Positions 1 through 9,552 of a DNA stretch of 39,444 bases are shown here, piece by piece. The stretch spans positions 1 through 39,444 of the forward strand of contig JABDGZ010000015.1 of the NCBI GenBank assembly GCA_013285735.1, in the 5' to 3' direction. Source of the DNA: Candidatus Omnitrophota bacterium (GTDB taxonomy: Bacteria; Omnitrophota; Gorgyraeia; Zapsychrales; Fredricksoniimonadaceae). Below the pieces are notes generated by a model. It worked only from the letters and a program-made list of their open reading frames with translations, made no database searches and had not been told where the DNA came from. Each line of letters starts with the position of its first letter. Within the stretch, counting starts at the first letter, position 1. A program made the translations under genes and the position numbers.

Positions 1-915
1 TCCGACGGTCTGAGTAAGAGGAAATTGTTGAATAGGACCACGCTTCGCGTGCTTGAGAGTAAATGTTTCTTGGCCCCAATCAATATCTTCTAAACGTAAC
101 TGTTTAACCTCGCTTTCTCGAAATCCATAAATAACCAATAATAAAATGATGGCGCGATCACGAATATTTATAGGATGATTTTCTTCCGTCGTCTTGAGAA
201 GAAGCTTAATTTCTTCCAAAGAAGGGCCTGATGGAAGATTTTCATGCTTATATATTCGAGGAGCGTGCATAGAATTTGCTATCCCTTGACGGCACCAGCC
301 TTTACTCTCTGAAAAGCGAAAAAAACATCGTAAAACTAGGCAGCGCCTATTTATGGTTTTCCGAGAAAGAATTCCTTTTTTGAGTTCTTTAATTTGTAAA
401 TCATCAATGAGAGCAGGAGTGGCCTCTTTAAGAAACTGCCTAAGGTTTACTTCAAGTTGATTGAAAAAATTTTCTAATATATAACAATTATGAAGAATTG
501 TTTGCTCTGATAAACCCTTTTCATTTCGCATGTGTTCTACATAATCTGTTATCTGTGACGGAAGTGGCTGTTTTGAATCTTCCATTCGCCCTAAAAATTT
601 AAGCCAATCCCTGGCATGTGAACAAAATCGGTCTTTTGATGAAAGATGATCATTTTTACCAGTAAAACGTTGCAGTTCTAGACGCGTCCAGCGTTTTGCA
701 ACATTATCGAGTTCTTTATATGTGATAATCCGATCATCTGGCTGAAGATCAAGGTACTTAATACTAATCAGTAAATGTTGGGCAATTTCACAAAGGAACG
801 GATTAGGCGTCCCATTTGCTGCGCGGTATTTAAGATAACGTAGACGCTCTTCCAAAAGTGGAGCAATAAAATGACGATTTATGACCCAATGTCGTTTGAA
901 AAGTTGATTGAACAT
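1..915 (-). CDS. Tyrosine recombinase / phage integrase family protein (C-terminus runs off the left edge)
   Basis: Not in the ORF track. Reverse complement from ATG at 915 stays open to base 1: MFNQLFKRHWVINRHFIAPLLEERLRYLKYR...SKGWCRQGIANSMHAPRIYKHENLPSGPSLEEIKLLLKTTEENHPINIRDRAIILLLVIYGFRESEVKQLRLEDIDWGQETFTLKHAKRG. The 'RDRAIILLLVIYGFRESEVKQLRLEDIDW' segment is typical of XerC/D-like recombinases, with the first catalytic Arg in GFRESEV. Confidence 0.88.
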   Translation of the reverse strand, partial: MFNQLFKRHWVINRHFIAPLLEERLRYLKYRAANGTPNPFLCEIAQHLLISIKYLDLQPDDRIITYKELDNVAKRWTRLELQRFTGKNDHLSSKDRFCSHARDWLKFLGRMEDSKQPLPSQITDYVEHMRNEKGLSEQTILHNCYILENFFNQLEVNLRQFLKEATPALIDDLQIKELKKGILSRKTINRRCLVLRCFFRFSESKGWCRQGIANSMHAPRIYKHENLPSGPSLEEIKLLLKTTEENHPINIRDRAIILLLVIYGFRESEVKQLRLEDIDWGQETFTLKHAKRGPIQQFPLTQTVG

Positions 916-1018
916 AGTGACTCTCCTCTAGGTTGATGGTTGTTGATTTAAAATAAGGAAAAACCAATTGATGAAGAATATAGATCAGCAGGGGAGAGAG
1001 ATTAAAAAGCGTTTTTTA

Positions 1019-1225
1019 TCAATGAGTTTGTAATGCAGTATTTTGATTCAATTCTAGAAATTGAGTAAGACTTTTTAGCGGCTGAATAGTAATGCTCCCA
1101 ATTGTCAAGCCAGGGGCGTTTTGCCATTGGGCAAGCTGGGCTGAATCTATGTGAAATTTAATCCCTATACCCCCGTTTTGGATTGTTAAAGGTGTTCTTT
1201 GGGCTGTAAAATCAATACCGCCGCG
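1019..1225 (-). other. Conserved C-terminal 'GGID' module of G1
   Basis: GGIDFTAQRTPLTIQNGGIGIKFHIDSAQLAQWQNAPGLTIGSITIQPLKSLTQFLELNQN. Confidence 0.8.
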
Positions 1226-4200
1226 CATCGCATGGTCTCTGCCATGGGCCATATCTCTTTTAAGAGCCTCAATTGAATCTCTTACATCAAGCATAATATC
1301 CCCGCTCGGCCTAACTTGATGCAAATCAACAAAAATACCACCGTCTAAATATTTAGCTTGTTCAATAAGACTGCCGTTTTGAGCCATTAATTGATAGGCT
1401 TCCCTAGGTATCTCTTGTCCGGGGTGGTCTTCTAACCATTTGTTACTTAATCTGCTAAAATATTTTAAAACAAAATAAACACTATGCTCATCTTCTCCTA
1501 ATTCCAGCTTCCATCTTAACCAAGGTTGAATTCCAGGATTTCGTGATAACATTGATGAAAAATCGGGATTTTTAGCTAATCTTTCATATGTCTCGGGAAA
1601 AAAATCTCCATACGACAACATACGATATAAAATCGAATCTTTCATTTCACCTCCTTCAGGGATAGTTTGATAAGAAAACACATCTAGAATATATGGTGCT
1701 TTTAAAATATTGAAATTGAAACGGCTTTCGTACCCATATAACTGTTCAAACACGGAAAGCTGGTCATTGATCTCTTGAGTGGTAAGATGATTAGCCTCAG
1801 CAGATGAGGCCATATAGGACCTTAAACTAGGTTCGATGTGCGCATGGAAACCTAAGGCAGATTCTAAATTTAAAATTTGATCAGCAGTTGCAATAAGTTC
1901 TGCCCTTTCCCTATTATCATTATGAGAATGCTGCCCCCTTAAAGATAGCCATCTGCTATTTAAAATTCCAACATAATGTTCCATATTCAGCCCACCTCTT
2001 ATAAATTTTAAAGCGGGAGCATTATGATCAGCATCCACATGGGATAACGTTATGATTTGAGGGTGATCTCTTGGATCTATAACTATAGAATGGTTAAGTT
2101 CTTCAACAGCCATAGCTCCGACATGGTCAGAAACTACTTCTGGTTCTGAATTATTTTGAGCAGAGAATTTACCATGATTATAAGCAAAATCTTGTATACC
2201 AAAAAAAGTTGCAATTTTAAGAGCTTTAGGTAAATAATCCATATCAGTGCTGTGAAAATTCCCTTTATTTTCTCTAAGTTTCCCAAACATATCCATCACC
2301 GTCCAAGTTTTTGAGGCATCCGTAAGGCTATCATAGGTCAATTCATGCGAAAGTTCGGTATACGTTTTTAAACGTACATAGATTGATGGCAAAAAAACAC
2401 CCCACAGATGATAGAAATCATGGCTGAGATCGGCAATTTTAATCCCTGTACGTTGTCCCTTAGGAATACTATCATTTCCTTCTGCGTCCACCGGACGCCA
2501 AAATATCACCGGCCTGCCTTGATCATCAACCTTGTTGGCTCCACTCGAATTAAGGGTATACGTTAAGAAGCTTGGTTGAAAATGATTCCACACATAATAT
2601 GTCCCTACTTGTCCATCCATGGCCCAAGGGCTTCCTACTATCCCTTCCGGGTTTCTGGCAACGGATTTAAACAAATGACTGATCGAGGCAATAACATTGA
2701 AAAGGTCAACTTCTTTTAGGTTCGAACTCTCTGCATATTTAAATGCCTGATGTATCAATTCTGCCTGGGTGATCCTGTGGGCATGGGGATTTTGGAATGA
2801 AGTCATTTCCTGCACCCATTGCAAAAGCAGCCCTGCGTTATTATTGACATAGTACGATTGTTTTCCGGCATCTCCAGATAAATAATGACTTATTAAACCT
2901 TCCACATCACCTATGTTAACTTGTTTTTTATCAGGCAAGGTTACCGCGTAACCTTTTTTATGATATTCATCGACTGTTTGAAAAATGGCATGATAAAAAC
3001 CGTCTATGGCCTGCTGGCGGGTAAAGGCTACCGCTTCATATGGAGCTACCGGGACTCTAGGTGCTGTAATTAAAGGCCCTAAAAACACGCTTTGCGAAAT
3101 CCTGGAATTTGAGGAGTATTGTACGACATTTAATGCTCGCGTCATTTCTCCGTATAATTGACGCATCCGTTCGGACTGTACAACAGCCCTTTTATCTATA
3201 ATCGTTTTTAACCATTTCCCACTTTCTATATCTTGAAAATTGTCCATTAATTTTTCATAAAAAATGGCAAAAATTTGCTGGCGGATACCAGGCTTTAACT
3301 GGGAAAAATGTTGTGAAAATTCCTGCATTTGTTCAACAGGGATCTCAGATAAATAACGATAGGTTAATGCTGGTCTAGTACGTAAACCATTGAATAAATT
3401 ATTTGAATCGTCAACTGAAAGCATCCTAAGAAGGCTAGGTGTCACTACAGCTGATACAGGTTGGTTTTGAGGATACTCGGCAAATAAATTTTGCCAAAAA
3501 AACCTGTCTGCTGTTTTCGTTTTTAACGCTTCTTGGATCCTTTGTTGCTGTGAAAATACTGTTGATGGTTGGAATGTATTCCCATCAAATTCAGTAATAC
3601 GACCGTTTTGAAAAACAATTTCCGGCTCGGTGATAGGCCGCGAAAAAGAATGTCTTAAAGATACATCATATCCCCAACGCATCCAAATATAGATACCTAA
3701 CACTGACGCGACGAGTACAACAGCACTTACTTTAATTACCTTTTTGGCACGTCTTTTGAATTTCGATTCTGGCTTCTTTTCACCTTTTTTAAAAGGATTG
3801 ACTTGCGCTGCAATCAATCTCAAGTTACCTTTTATCATATCCAGCGGGCTAATCATGGCCTCATCGGTGGTCTCATTTAGAGGAACTATTAGTTGCAATC
3901 CGCCTGAAAAATATTTCCTTGGGATTATTTCTTGAGTTATGGGATCTTGCTCTTCTTTAATGTAGTTATAAACACCCTTTTTAAAAGCTTTCAAATACTC
4001 CTTATATAGCCCCTCAACATCATTCCTGAAATGTATACCTGCTCTTAGAGGAATTATAGTAGAAGTGTATTGGACTCCTGCCACCTTGTTTTTGTCTGCG
4101 TATATTTCATCCAAAATACTGTCTTTGATTTTCTTTTTGTACCATGTCGCTAAAATAAGAGAATTATAAACTTGTCGTAGTGAGACGAAATTCTTGTCTT

Positions 4201-4957
4201 CGTTAATTTCCTTAGTAAGTTCGGGGATGACAATTTCGCGAACAACTTGACTGCCTAATTGACTCGTCCCCGTGATTTGGGTTTGGTTTGATTGAATGCC
4301 TTCGTGCTTGACTAATGAAAGATAATCTTGCTCTAACATGACTTTGAGTTTGCTTTCAACCACATAGGCTGCCCCTATTTTAGCATTCTCATAAACAACT
4401 GCCTTCTCAGGAACTATCCATACTTTGTTAAATGTGTTAACCGGTATATTTGTTGTCCCATATCTTTGAAATGCTTCTTCGTAAATACGCTTCCAAAATT
4501 TCTTTCCAATTTCGTCTTCAGGATAAATCAAAGATGCTGTTATCTGTTTGAGCATATAATCTTCGGCTAATAGATCTCTGCCCATTTCCGTTAAACCAAA
4601 ACTTTGAGGAATTATACGGTCTTTTTCATAAGGTGAAAGATTGACCCATAAATCTCTTTCAGGAATGGTTAGAGATGCCAGGAAATATTTGATTAACTTT
4701 CTTGATTCATTTTTGAGTTGATCATTATTTAATTCACCATCGCCTTTATCAAGAATAAAGTCAAAGCGAAAGGGGTTATCAGGATGAACTTTAATACCTT
4801 TAAGGATTGGAGGATCAAATGGAGGACTTAGATGAACCATTACTCCAGGAGCTGGCAAATGGTAATCTTGAGCATAGATAGGCATTGGGCCTATAATACC
4901 CGTTATCAAAAAACTTAGCAAAGTTAGGAAAGCCAATGGGGCTCTCGTCATGGTCAT
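1019..4957 (-). CDS. Giant modular secreted/membrane protein G1 (1312 aa): conserved N-module, one TM, unknown His-rich middle, conserved C-module
   Basis: ORF track. Signal peptide MTMTRAPLAFLTLLSFLITGIIGPMPIYAQ. N-module shared with the 14227-18540 and 26276-29269 ORFs. TM segment VIKVSAVVLVASVLGIYIWM. C-terminal GGIDFTAQ...GIKFHIDSAQLAQWQNAPGLTIGSITIQPLKSLTQFLEL. Confidence 0.9.
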   Translation of the reverse strand: MTMTRAPLAFLTLLSFLITGIIGPMPIYAQDYHLPAPGVMVHLSPPFDPPILKGIKVHPDNPFRFDFILDKGDGELNNDQLKNESRKLIKYFLASLTIPERDLWVNLSPYEKDRIIPQSFGLTEMGRDLLAEDYMLKQITASLIYPEDEIGKKFWKRIYEEAFQRYGTTNIPVNTFNKVWIVPEKAVVYENAKIGAAYVVESKLKVMLEQDYLSLVKHEGIQSNQTQITGTSQLGSQVVREIVIPELTKEINEDKNFVSLRQVYNSLILATWYKKKIKDSILDEIYADKNKVAGVQYTSTIIPLRAGIHFRNDVEGLYKEYLKAFKKGVYNYIKEEQDPITQEIIPRKYFSGGLQLIVPLNETTDEAMISPLDMIKGNLRLIAAQVNPFKKGEKKPESKFKRRAKKVIKVSAVVLVASVLGIYIWMRWGYDVSLRHSFSRPITEPEIVFQNGRITEFDGNTFQPSTVFSQQQRIQEALKTKTADRFFWQNLFAEYPQNQPVSAVVTPSLLRMLSVDDSNNLFNGLRTRPALTYRYLSEIPVEQMQEFSQHFSQLKPGIRQQIFAIFYEKLMDNFQDIESGKWLKTIIDKRAVVQSERMRQLYGEMTRALNVVQYSSNSRISQSVFLGPLITAPRVPVAPYEAVAFTRQQAIDGFYHAIFQTVDEYHKKGYAVTLPDKKQVNIGDVEGLISHYLSGDAGKQSYYVNNNAGLLLQWVQEMTSFQNPHAHRITQAELIHQAFKYAESSNLKEVDLFNVIASISHLFKSVARNPEGIVGSPWAMDGQVGTYYVWNHFQPSFLTYTLNSSGANKVDDQGRPVIFWRPVDAEGNDSIPKGQRTGIKIADLSHDFYHLWGVFLPSIYVRLKTYTELSHELTYDSLTDASKTWTVMDMFGKLRENKGNFHSTDMDYLPKALKIATFFGIQDFAYNHGKFSAQNNSEPEVVSDHVGAMAVEELNHSIVIDPRDHPQIITLSHVDADHNAPALKFIRGGLNMEHYVGILNSRWLSLRGQHSHNDNRERAELIATADQILNLESALGFHAHIEPSLRSYMASSAEANHLTTQEINDQLSVFEQLYGYESRFNFNILKAPYILDVFSYQTIPEGGEMKDSILYRMLSYGDFFPETYERLAKNPDFSSMLSRNPGIQPWLRWKLELGEDEHSVYFVLKYFSRLSNKWLEDHPGQEIPREAYQLMAQNGSLIEQAKYLDGGIFVDLHQVRPSGDIMLDVRDSIEALKRDMAHGRDHAMRGGIDFTAQRTPLTIQNGGIGIKFHIDSAQLAQWQNAPGLTIGSITIQPLKSLTQFLELNQNTALQTH
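3900..4957 (-). other. Conserved N-terminal module of G1 (approximate limits)
   Basis: LPAPGVMVHLSPPFDPPILKGIKVHPDNPFRFDFILDKGD...LIKYFLASLTIP..LWVNLSPYEKDRIIP...EIIPRKYFSGG aligns by eye with G2 and G3. Confidence 0.85.
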
Positions 4958-5266
4958 ACCTCTCCACTAAAGTATACAATCTATATAAGTGTTTTGGTAG
5001 GTATCCCGAGGGCTTTTAGGGTAGCGTTTTCTTTAGGATTTATCGTCGGAAATTAAAAGACACATATAAAATCACACAAAATACTTTAAGAATTACAATC
5101 TGGAAATCTGGAAAGCTTGTAGACAAGTAGTTTTGCTGGTATCTTTAATGAAACAATAAAAACCGAGGCTTTTGAAAATTATGTGGTGTAGAATTGAAGA
5201 AAATCACTATTTTACACAGTAAAAACTGAATTATGCCACATAACTATGAACGCCACATAAAGAAAT

Positions 5267-5286
5267 TTATGTTGTGCACAACATAA
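5267..5286. repeat. 20-bp perfect palindrome TTATGTTGTGCACAACATAA (operator-like)
   Basis: Read directly; the sequence equals its reverse complement. Nearby copies of TTATGTGG/CCACATAA at 5181-5188, 5236-5243 and 5253-5260. Confidence 0.8.
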
Positions 5287-5292
5287 GACTCA

Positions 5293-5874
5293 TTATTCAT
5301 CATTTAATCCCTTCCCATCAAGAATTTGCTGCATGCATTTTTCTATCCTTGTTTCCCTGGTTTTGGATTGTTTGGGAGCGGAAAAATGGAGAATGTACGC
5401 CCTCTGCCGTCCTGGCGTCAGGGCTTCAAATGCAGTTTTTAACTTAGGGGTTTTATCTAATTTACTTTTAAATTCTTCAGGCATGCTGAATTCTGAAGTT
5501 GTTTTCAGAATCACTTTTAAACCGGCTTTTTCTACTTTAATGGCTTGATCAATATAGGCCTTCAAGACGGATTTCATCTGAATAATTTCTTGAACATTGG
5601 TAAAACGAATTTGACGTGCTGCCTGCACATTCTTTGTTTGTTGAATTAGAATTTTCTTGGGATCATTTAACAAGACCCCTTTAAAAAATAAGAGCGCACA
5701 ATATTCTTTGAACGTATGGATTAAAACTATATTACTATTCTCGAAAGTATAACAAGGACAGCCCCACTTCAATTCTTCGGTCAGTCCACAGCCAAGAACA
5801 ATCGTTCTCAATCGCTTTAATTCTTCCTGCCACTTTTTAGCTTTAGTAAAATAAAAATCAACCTTGGGATTCAT
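5293..5874 (-). CDS. YdeI/DUF1801-like family protein
   Basis: ORF 5293..5931 with a more likely start at MNPKVDFYF (5874). 'LKWGCPCYTFENSNIVLIHTFKEYCALLFFKGVLLNDP' and 'EALTPGRQRAYILHFSAPKQSKTRETRIEKCMQQILDGKGLN' match the YdeI/DUF1801 pattern. Confidence 0.8.
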   Translation of the reverse strand: MNPKVDFYFTKAKKWQEELKRLRTIVLGCGLTEELKWGCPCYTFENSNIVLIHTFKEYCALLFFKGVLLNDPKKILIQQTKNVQAARQIRFTNVQEIIQMKSVLKAYIDQAIKVEKAGLKVILKTTSEFSMPEEFKSKLDKTPKLKTAFEALTPGRQRAYILHFSAPKQSKTRETRIEKCMQQILDGKGLNDE

Positions 5875-7009
5875 TGATTGATCCTCCAAAATAAATTGAG
5901 TATACCAGTACTGCAGCCAAGAATGAACCAAAAACTGCCGCTAATAATGCCGGCAACATGGATGACCAAAGAAAAGTGCTTACGCCTGAAAGCAATGGGC
6001 CTATCAATTGGCCGACGGCAAAGCCTGTTGTTAACAGGCCCGTCATGCTCTGAAGATGGTGCGGAGATAATTGGACACCCAAACGAAAGGTCAATTGCAT
6101 GGTTACCATAAATGAACCACCCACTAATAAAGCCCCTATCAAAAGACCTCCAACTCCGGACCACATCGAACAAGCTAATATACCAATGCCTTGAATACAA
6201 AAAGTCGCGGCCAACCAACGTTCTGGACGCTTTATATTCTTTTGTGCCGATAAAAATAACATACCCATCACTGCCGATAAACCAAACAAAGGCCAGAATA
6301 AATCAGCTACTAGTGCATTAGAGAATTGATCTTTAGCTAATTTAGATAAAAAAGTCGCCGGTAATATGTAGGCAAGACCATATAACAGATAACTGAATCC
6401 TAAACGATACATGCTGCCATTTAAATGAAAACTCTCATCTTTAGGTGTTTCAGGCAAGGCACTTGGAAGATTCTTATGAATGATCCATGAAGCACATAAA
6501 GCCACCACACCATAGACAAACCAATTCAAAGCAGCTGACGCATGCCCATAGTCTAATCCTAGGGCAATTATTCCTGTGATAAATATCCCCACCGCTGGCC
6601 CTGCGAAAGCATATGTTCGTAAGGTATGCTCGTCCCGTAAATGTTTCTGAAACCATGTTGAAATTAAAACCAGGGTCCAGGCACTGGCTATGCCAGCTGT
6701 AAATCGCAATAGTAAATTCACATAAAAACCAGCAGCACCAGTAGGCATAAATGCAGTTAACAGTAAAATAACCGCACTCCCCCACAATCCGCATTTCAAA
6801 CGAAGAATCAAATGACGTTTAGCCTGAATTGTTTCTATCGCACCCAGCAGATAGCCCAAAAAATTTGCAGCCGCAAGCCATGATGCCTGGGTCAAGGTAA
6901 TCTGCCCTTCATTAATCATATGAGGCAGCTGAGGCGTTAAGGCAAAGCGGCCAAAACCCATAGCCACAATCAAACAAGCCATTCCTGTAAAAGCAATTCT
7001 ATGTTTCAT
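5858..7009 (-). CDS. YbfB/YjiJ-family MFS transporter
   Basis: ORF track, 383 aa, many TM helices. N-terminus 'GMACLIVAMGFGRFALTPQLPHMINEGQITLTQASWLAAANFLGYLLGA' is typical of the family. Confidence 0.85.
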   Translation of the reverse strand: MKHRIAFTGMACLIVAMGFGRFALTPQLPHMINEGQITLTQASWLAAANFLGYLLGAIETIQAKRHLILRLKCGLWGSAVILLLTAFMPTGAAGFYVNLLLRFTAGIASAWTLVLISTWFQKHLRDEHTLRTYAFAGPAVGIFITGIIALGLDYGHASAALNWFVYGVVALCASWIIHKNLPSALPETPKDESFHLNGSMYRLGFSYLLYGLAYILPATFLSKLAKDQFSNALVADLFWPLFGLSAVMGMLFLSAQKNIKRPERWLAATFCIQGIGILACSMWSGVGGLLIGALLVGGSFMVTMQLTFRLGVQLSPHHLQSMTGLLTTGFAVGQLIGPLLSGVSTFLWSSMLPALLAAVFGSFLAAVLVYSIYFGGSINESQG

Positions 7010-7608
7010 GATGACAATTCCTTAAACGCTGGATGCTTCTTGATCAGCTTTAAGGCTTGCTTAATCAGAGTTTTTCCAGGTTCCATCCTATGCCAGGGAC
7101 TAGCACCCGACGGATGTGCTAAAGGAATTATATCAAAAGTGTGACCTTCATAAGTCACTTCAAATTGCCTGCCTATCACATCTATTAATTTATCAAATTG
7201 GAGGAATTGCTGGATGGCTAATTTTCCGACAGGTATTACAAGCGCAGGATTTAATATATCAAGTTCTCGCTTGAACCACTGGGAACAGTTTTTGACTTCT
7301 TGAGGGTTGGGGGACCTATCACCGCCTTTGGGCTCCTTGCCTGGGAAACAACGGCATACAGCAGCCATATAGATCGATGAACGGAAATGCCCCTCATCCA
7401 TACCTGTCCCCTCTTTAAACCACTGGAAAAGAGTTTTACCTGCTGTCCATGCAAATGGACGGCCAAGTTTTGGCTCTTTATCTCCTGGGGCTTGACCAAC
7501 AAGGATAACACGGCTGACAACAGGGCCGCCACTTACCACCGGCGGGTTCATTTTGGGGCATAAACGGCAGGCCCGCAATTCTTCAATATGCTTGACGAGT
7601 TTTTGCAT
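7006..7608 (-). CDS. Uracil-DNA glycosylase superfamily protein (family 4/5-like, Fe-S)
   Basis: ACRLCPK, VGQAPGDKEPKLGRPFAWTAGK, AVCRCFPGKEPKGGDRSPNPQEVKNC, AHPSGAS motifs. Confidence 0.88.
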   Translation of the reverse strand: MQKLVKHIEELRACRLCPKMNPPVVSGGPVVSRVILVGQAPGDKEPKLGRPFAWTAGKTLFQWFKEGTGMDEGHFRSSIYMAAVCRCFPGKEPKGGDRSPNPQEVKNCSQWFKRELDILNPALVIPVGKLAIQQFLQFDKLIDVIGRQFEVTYEGHTFDIIPLAHPSGASPWHRMEPGKTLIKQALKLIKKHPAFKELSS

Positions 7609-7611
7609 GGC

Positions 7612-7842
7612 TTAGTTGGGAACGTTCTTAGATTTATAGACAACGACTTGCGGTTGTTGAGGCCTGTAGGCTTTTTGTACCTCTATATGACTGCGTAAGA
7701 CAGTCAACTTGGACTTACACCGCTCATCACCTTTTTCTAAATCAAAAAGCACGACACGATCTTCGGTCCGTATGCCAACCACTGTGTAAAGTTGGCCATC
7801 ATCTTTAAGCATAACCATGTCGCCAACAATGTATTCAGCCAT
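7612..7842 (-). CDS. Small hypothetical protein (76 aa)
   Basis: ORF track, MAEYIVGDMVMLKDDGQLYTVVGIRTEDRVVLFDLEKGDERC; compact gene neighbourhood. Confidence 0.6.
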   Translation of the reverse strand: MAEYIVGDMVMLKDDGQLYTVVGIRTEDRVVLFDLEKGDERCKSKLTVLRSHIEVQKAYRPQQPQVVVYKSKNVPN

Positions 7843-7877
7843 AATATAGTATCCGATAGTAATTAATTTTTGGTTTA

Positions 7878-9089
7878 TTAAATTTTGGGAGCCTTTTGAC
7901 GCCTAATAAAAAAATATAAGACCGGCCCCAATGGAACAAATAGAATTACAAATAGCCAAAGCATACCAGATGCACTGTCGCTTGAACAGTCAATCAACAT
8001 CCATACCCAAAAACAAAAATATAAAAGACCTAGAATTATCCATATCGGACCTTGAAATCTTACACCTTCTTCATACCTCACAAATGCTTTAAATATTCCA
8101 TCAACATGATTGCCTTGATTATCCTTAAAATCGATTACCCCTTGAATTCTTCCATCATGAATTTCTCCCAAAGAAAGGTCTAGGCTATACTCACCAGGTA
8201 TGTAATTTTTTGACTCAGGAAAATCATTTCCCATAGCCTTTCGGTTCATATCAACCGATATGCTGGTGACTGGAGTTCCATTCATTTCATCTATTGGAGC
8301 ATCAGGCGTTATATATAGATGTATATTCTTTAAAGACACCAATGAAGCATGCCATAATGTAAAATTAACCTCTAAATCAGGTGAGTATTCTTTGCCTTGT
8401 ATAAAACTTAAAGAATCGCCTCTGTGTCCATGTTCGAATACCACTTTGTCAAAATTAAAAAATTGTCCATGAAAATATCCAAACACAGGAGCGGAAATCG
8501 GCTTGAAATCAGTATTCGAGGACGCTGATGCCGCTGCCGCTAAAGCTTCTTTTCTATTTTTATATCCTTCTATAGTTTTTTGGGTATCTGGATCTGGACT
8601 TATTCCCATATCAAGGGCTTTGTCATAGTTAATAACAGCCTCGTCTTTTTTATCTTCATTATATTGCACAAGAGCAAGATTGTAATACGCCTCAGCTTTA
8701 GGACTAATAGCAATAGCAGCCAAAAGCTTTTGTTCGCTGGTTATATAATCATTTTTAGCAAAAGCATCCGTGAATTCTTTAAATAATCGATGGTATTGAC
8801 CTTCTTGAGAGTTATCTGGAGATTGTATTTGTGCTGGAGTCGAAATTTCTTTTTGATTACTTACCTCTTTAGGAATAAAGGGTAGTCCGTCAATATCCCT
8901 AATCTCATCAAAATAATAGGTGATTCTACCCAGACCACCATCGATATCGACCTTAATGCTCTTAGCATTCCTTTCGATGATCTTGCCTTCAATCACCCGA
9001 CCATCGTTTAAATCGATAGTTTCTGCGAAAGCCTTTGGCAGAAAAAATGTAAGTATAAAAATAAACCCTAAAACTAAAGGATTGGACAT
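7878..9089 (-). CDS. Secreted/membrane TPR-containing protein with C-terminal PLDc_N-like double-TM segment
   Basis: ORF 7878..9164; start placed at MSNPLVLGFIFILTFFLPKAFAE (9089). One TPR (KAEAYYNLALVQYNEDKKDEAVINYDKALDMG). C-terminal WIILGLLYFCFWVWMLIDCSSDSASGMLWLFVILFVPLGPVLYFFIRRQK. Confidence 0.7.
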   Translation of the reverse strand: MSNPLVLGFIFILTFFLPKAFAETIDLNDGRVIEGKIIERNAKSIKVDIDGGLGRITYYFDEIRDIDGLPFIPKEVSNQKEISTPAQIQSPDNSQEGQYHRLFKEFTDAFAKNDYITSEQKLLAAIAISPKAEAYYNLALVQYNEDKKDEAVINYDKALDMGISPDPDTQKTIEGYKNRKEALAAAASASSNTDFKPISAPVFGYFHGQFFNFDKVVFEHGHRGDSLSFIQGKEYSPDLEVNFTLWHASLVSLKNIHLYITPDAPIDEMNGTPVTSISVDMNRKAMGNDFPESKNYIPGEYSLDLSLGEIHDGRIQGVIDFKDNQGNHVDGIFKAFVRYEEGVRFQGPIWIILGLLYFCFWVWMLIDCSSDSASGMLWLFVILFVPLGPVLYFFIRRQKAPKI

Positions 9090-9105
9090 ATTAGAATATG
9101 CGGCG

Positions 9106-9552
9106 TTACTGTGGCTGAGGACTTTCTTGCTCTTGAAACATATAAAATTCTTTCTCTTGTCCATTATCCATCATAAATTTTTCTACCCCTACAAAATAAG
9201 CCCATTGGCTGACAGGCTTCAAAATCCTATAATCTTTTTTGCTTTTAAAAAAAACAGTGGTCGCCTCTGGATTTTGTAAACCTGATTTTGATCCGATAAT
9301 AAAATAACCATCATCCCTTTTTTGTTTTACTTGATAGTTGGAGAGCGAATACAGCACGCAGTATTGTGGGAAGTCAGCTGTTATCATGACATCAAGCAAT
9401 GCGCCGCCATCCTTAAAATTTGCTTTATCGTATTTTAAACATTGTTGGTCAAAAGGAAATTCTTGGTCTTGGGCTTTGGCTTGAAATGGGAATGATGCGG
9501 AAAATATGAAAATCAAAAATATGGAATGAATCTTTTTAAACATATTAAACAT
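9106..9552 (-). CDS. Hypothetical secreted protein
   Basis: ORF track, 148 aa with signal peptide FKKIHSIFLIFIFSASFPFQAKAQ. Confidence 0.6.
   Translation of the reverse strand: MFNMFKKIHSIFLIFIFSASFPFQAKAQDQEFPFDQQCLKYDKANFKDGGALLDVMITADFPQYCVLYSLSNYQVKQKRDDGYFIIGSKSGLQNPEATTVFFKSKKDYRILKPVSQWAYFVGVEKFMMDNGQEKEFYMFQEQESPQPQ

Noticed and set aside
5871-7532. Minus-strand alternate-frame ORFs 5871-6218, 6474-6794, 7251-7532
   Set aside because: Out-of-frame readings of the MFS and UDG genes.
3744-9279. Plus-strand ORFs 3744-3935, 5333-5548, 5878-6111, 6112-6321, 8260-8472, 8580-8786, 8920-9279
   Set aside because: They lie antisense inside well-supported minus-strand genes, are low complexity in translation and have no recognisable motif or RBS; treated as shadow ORFs.
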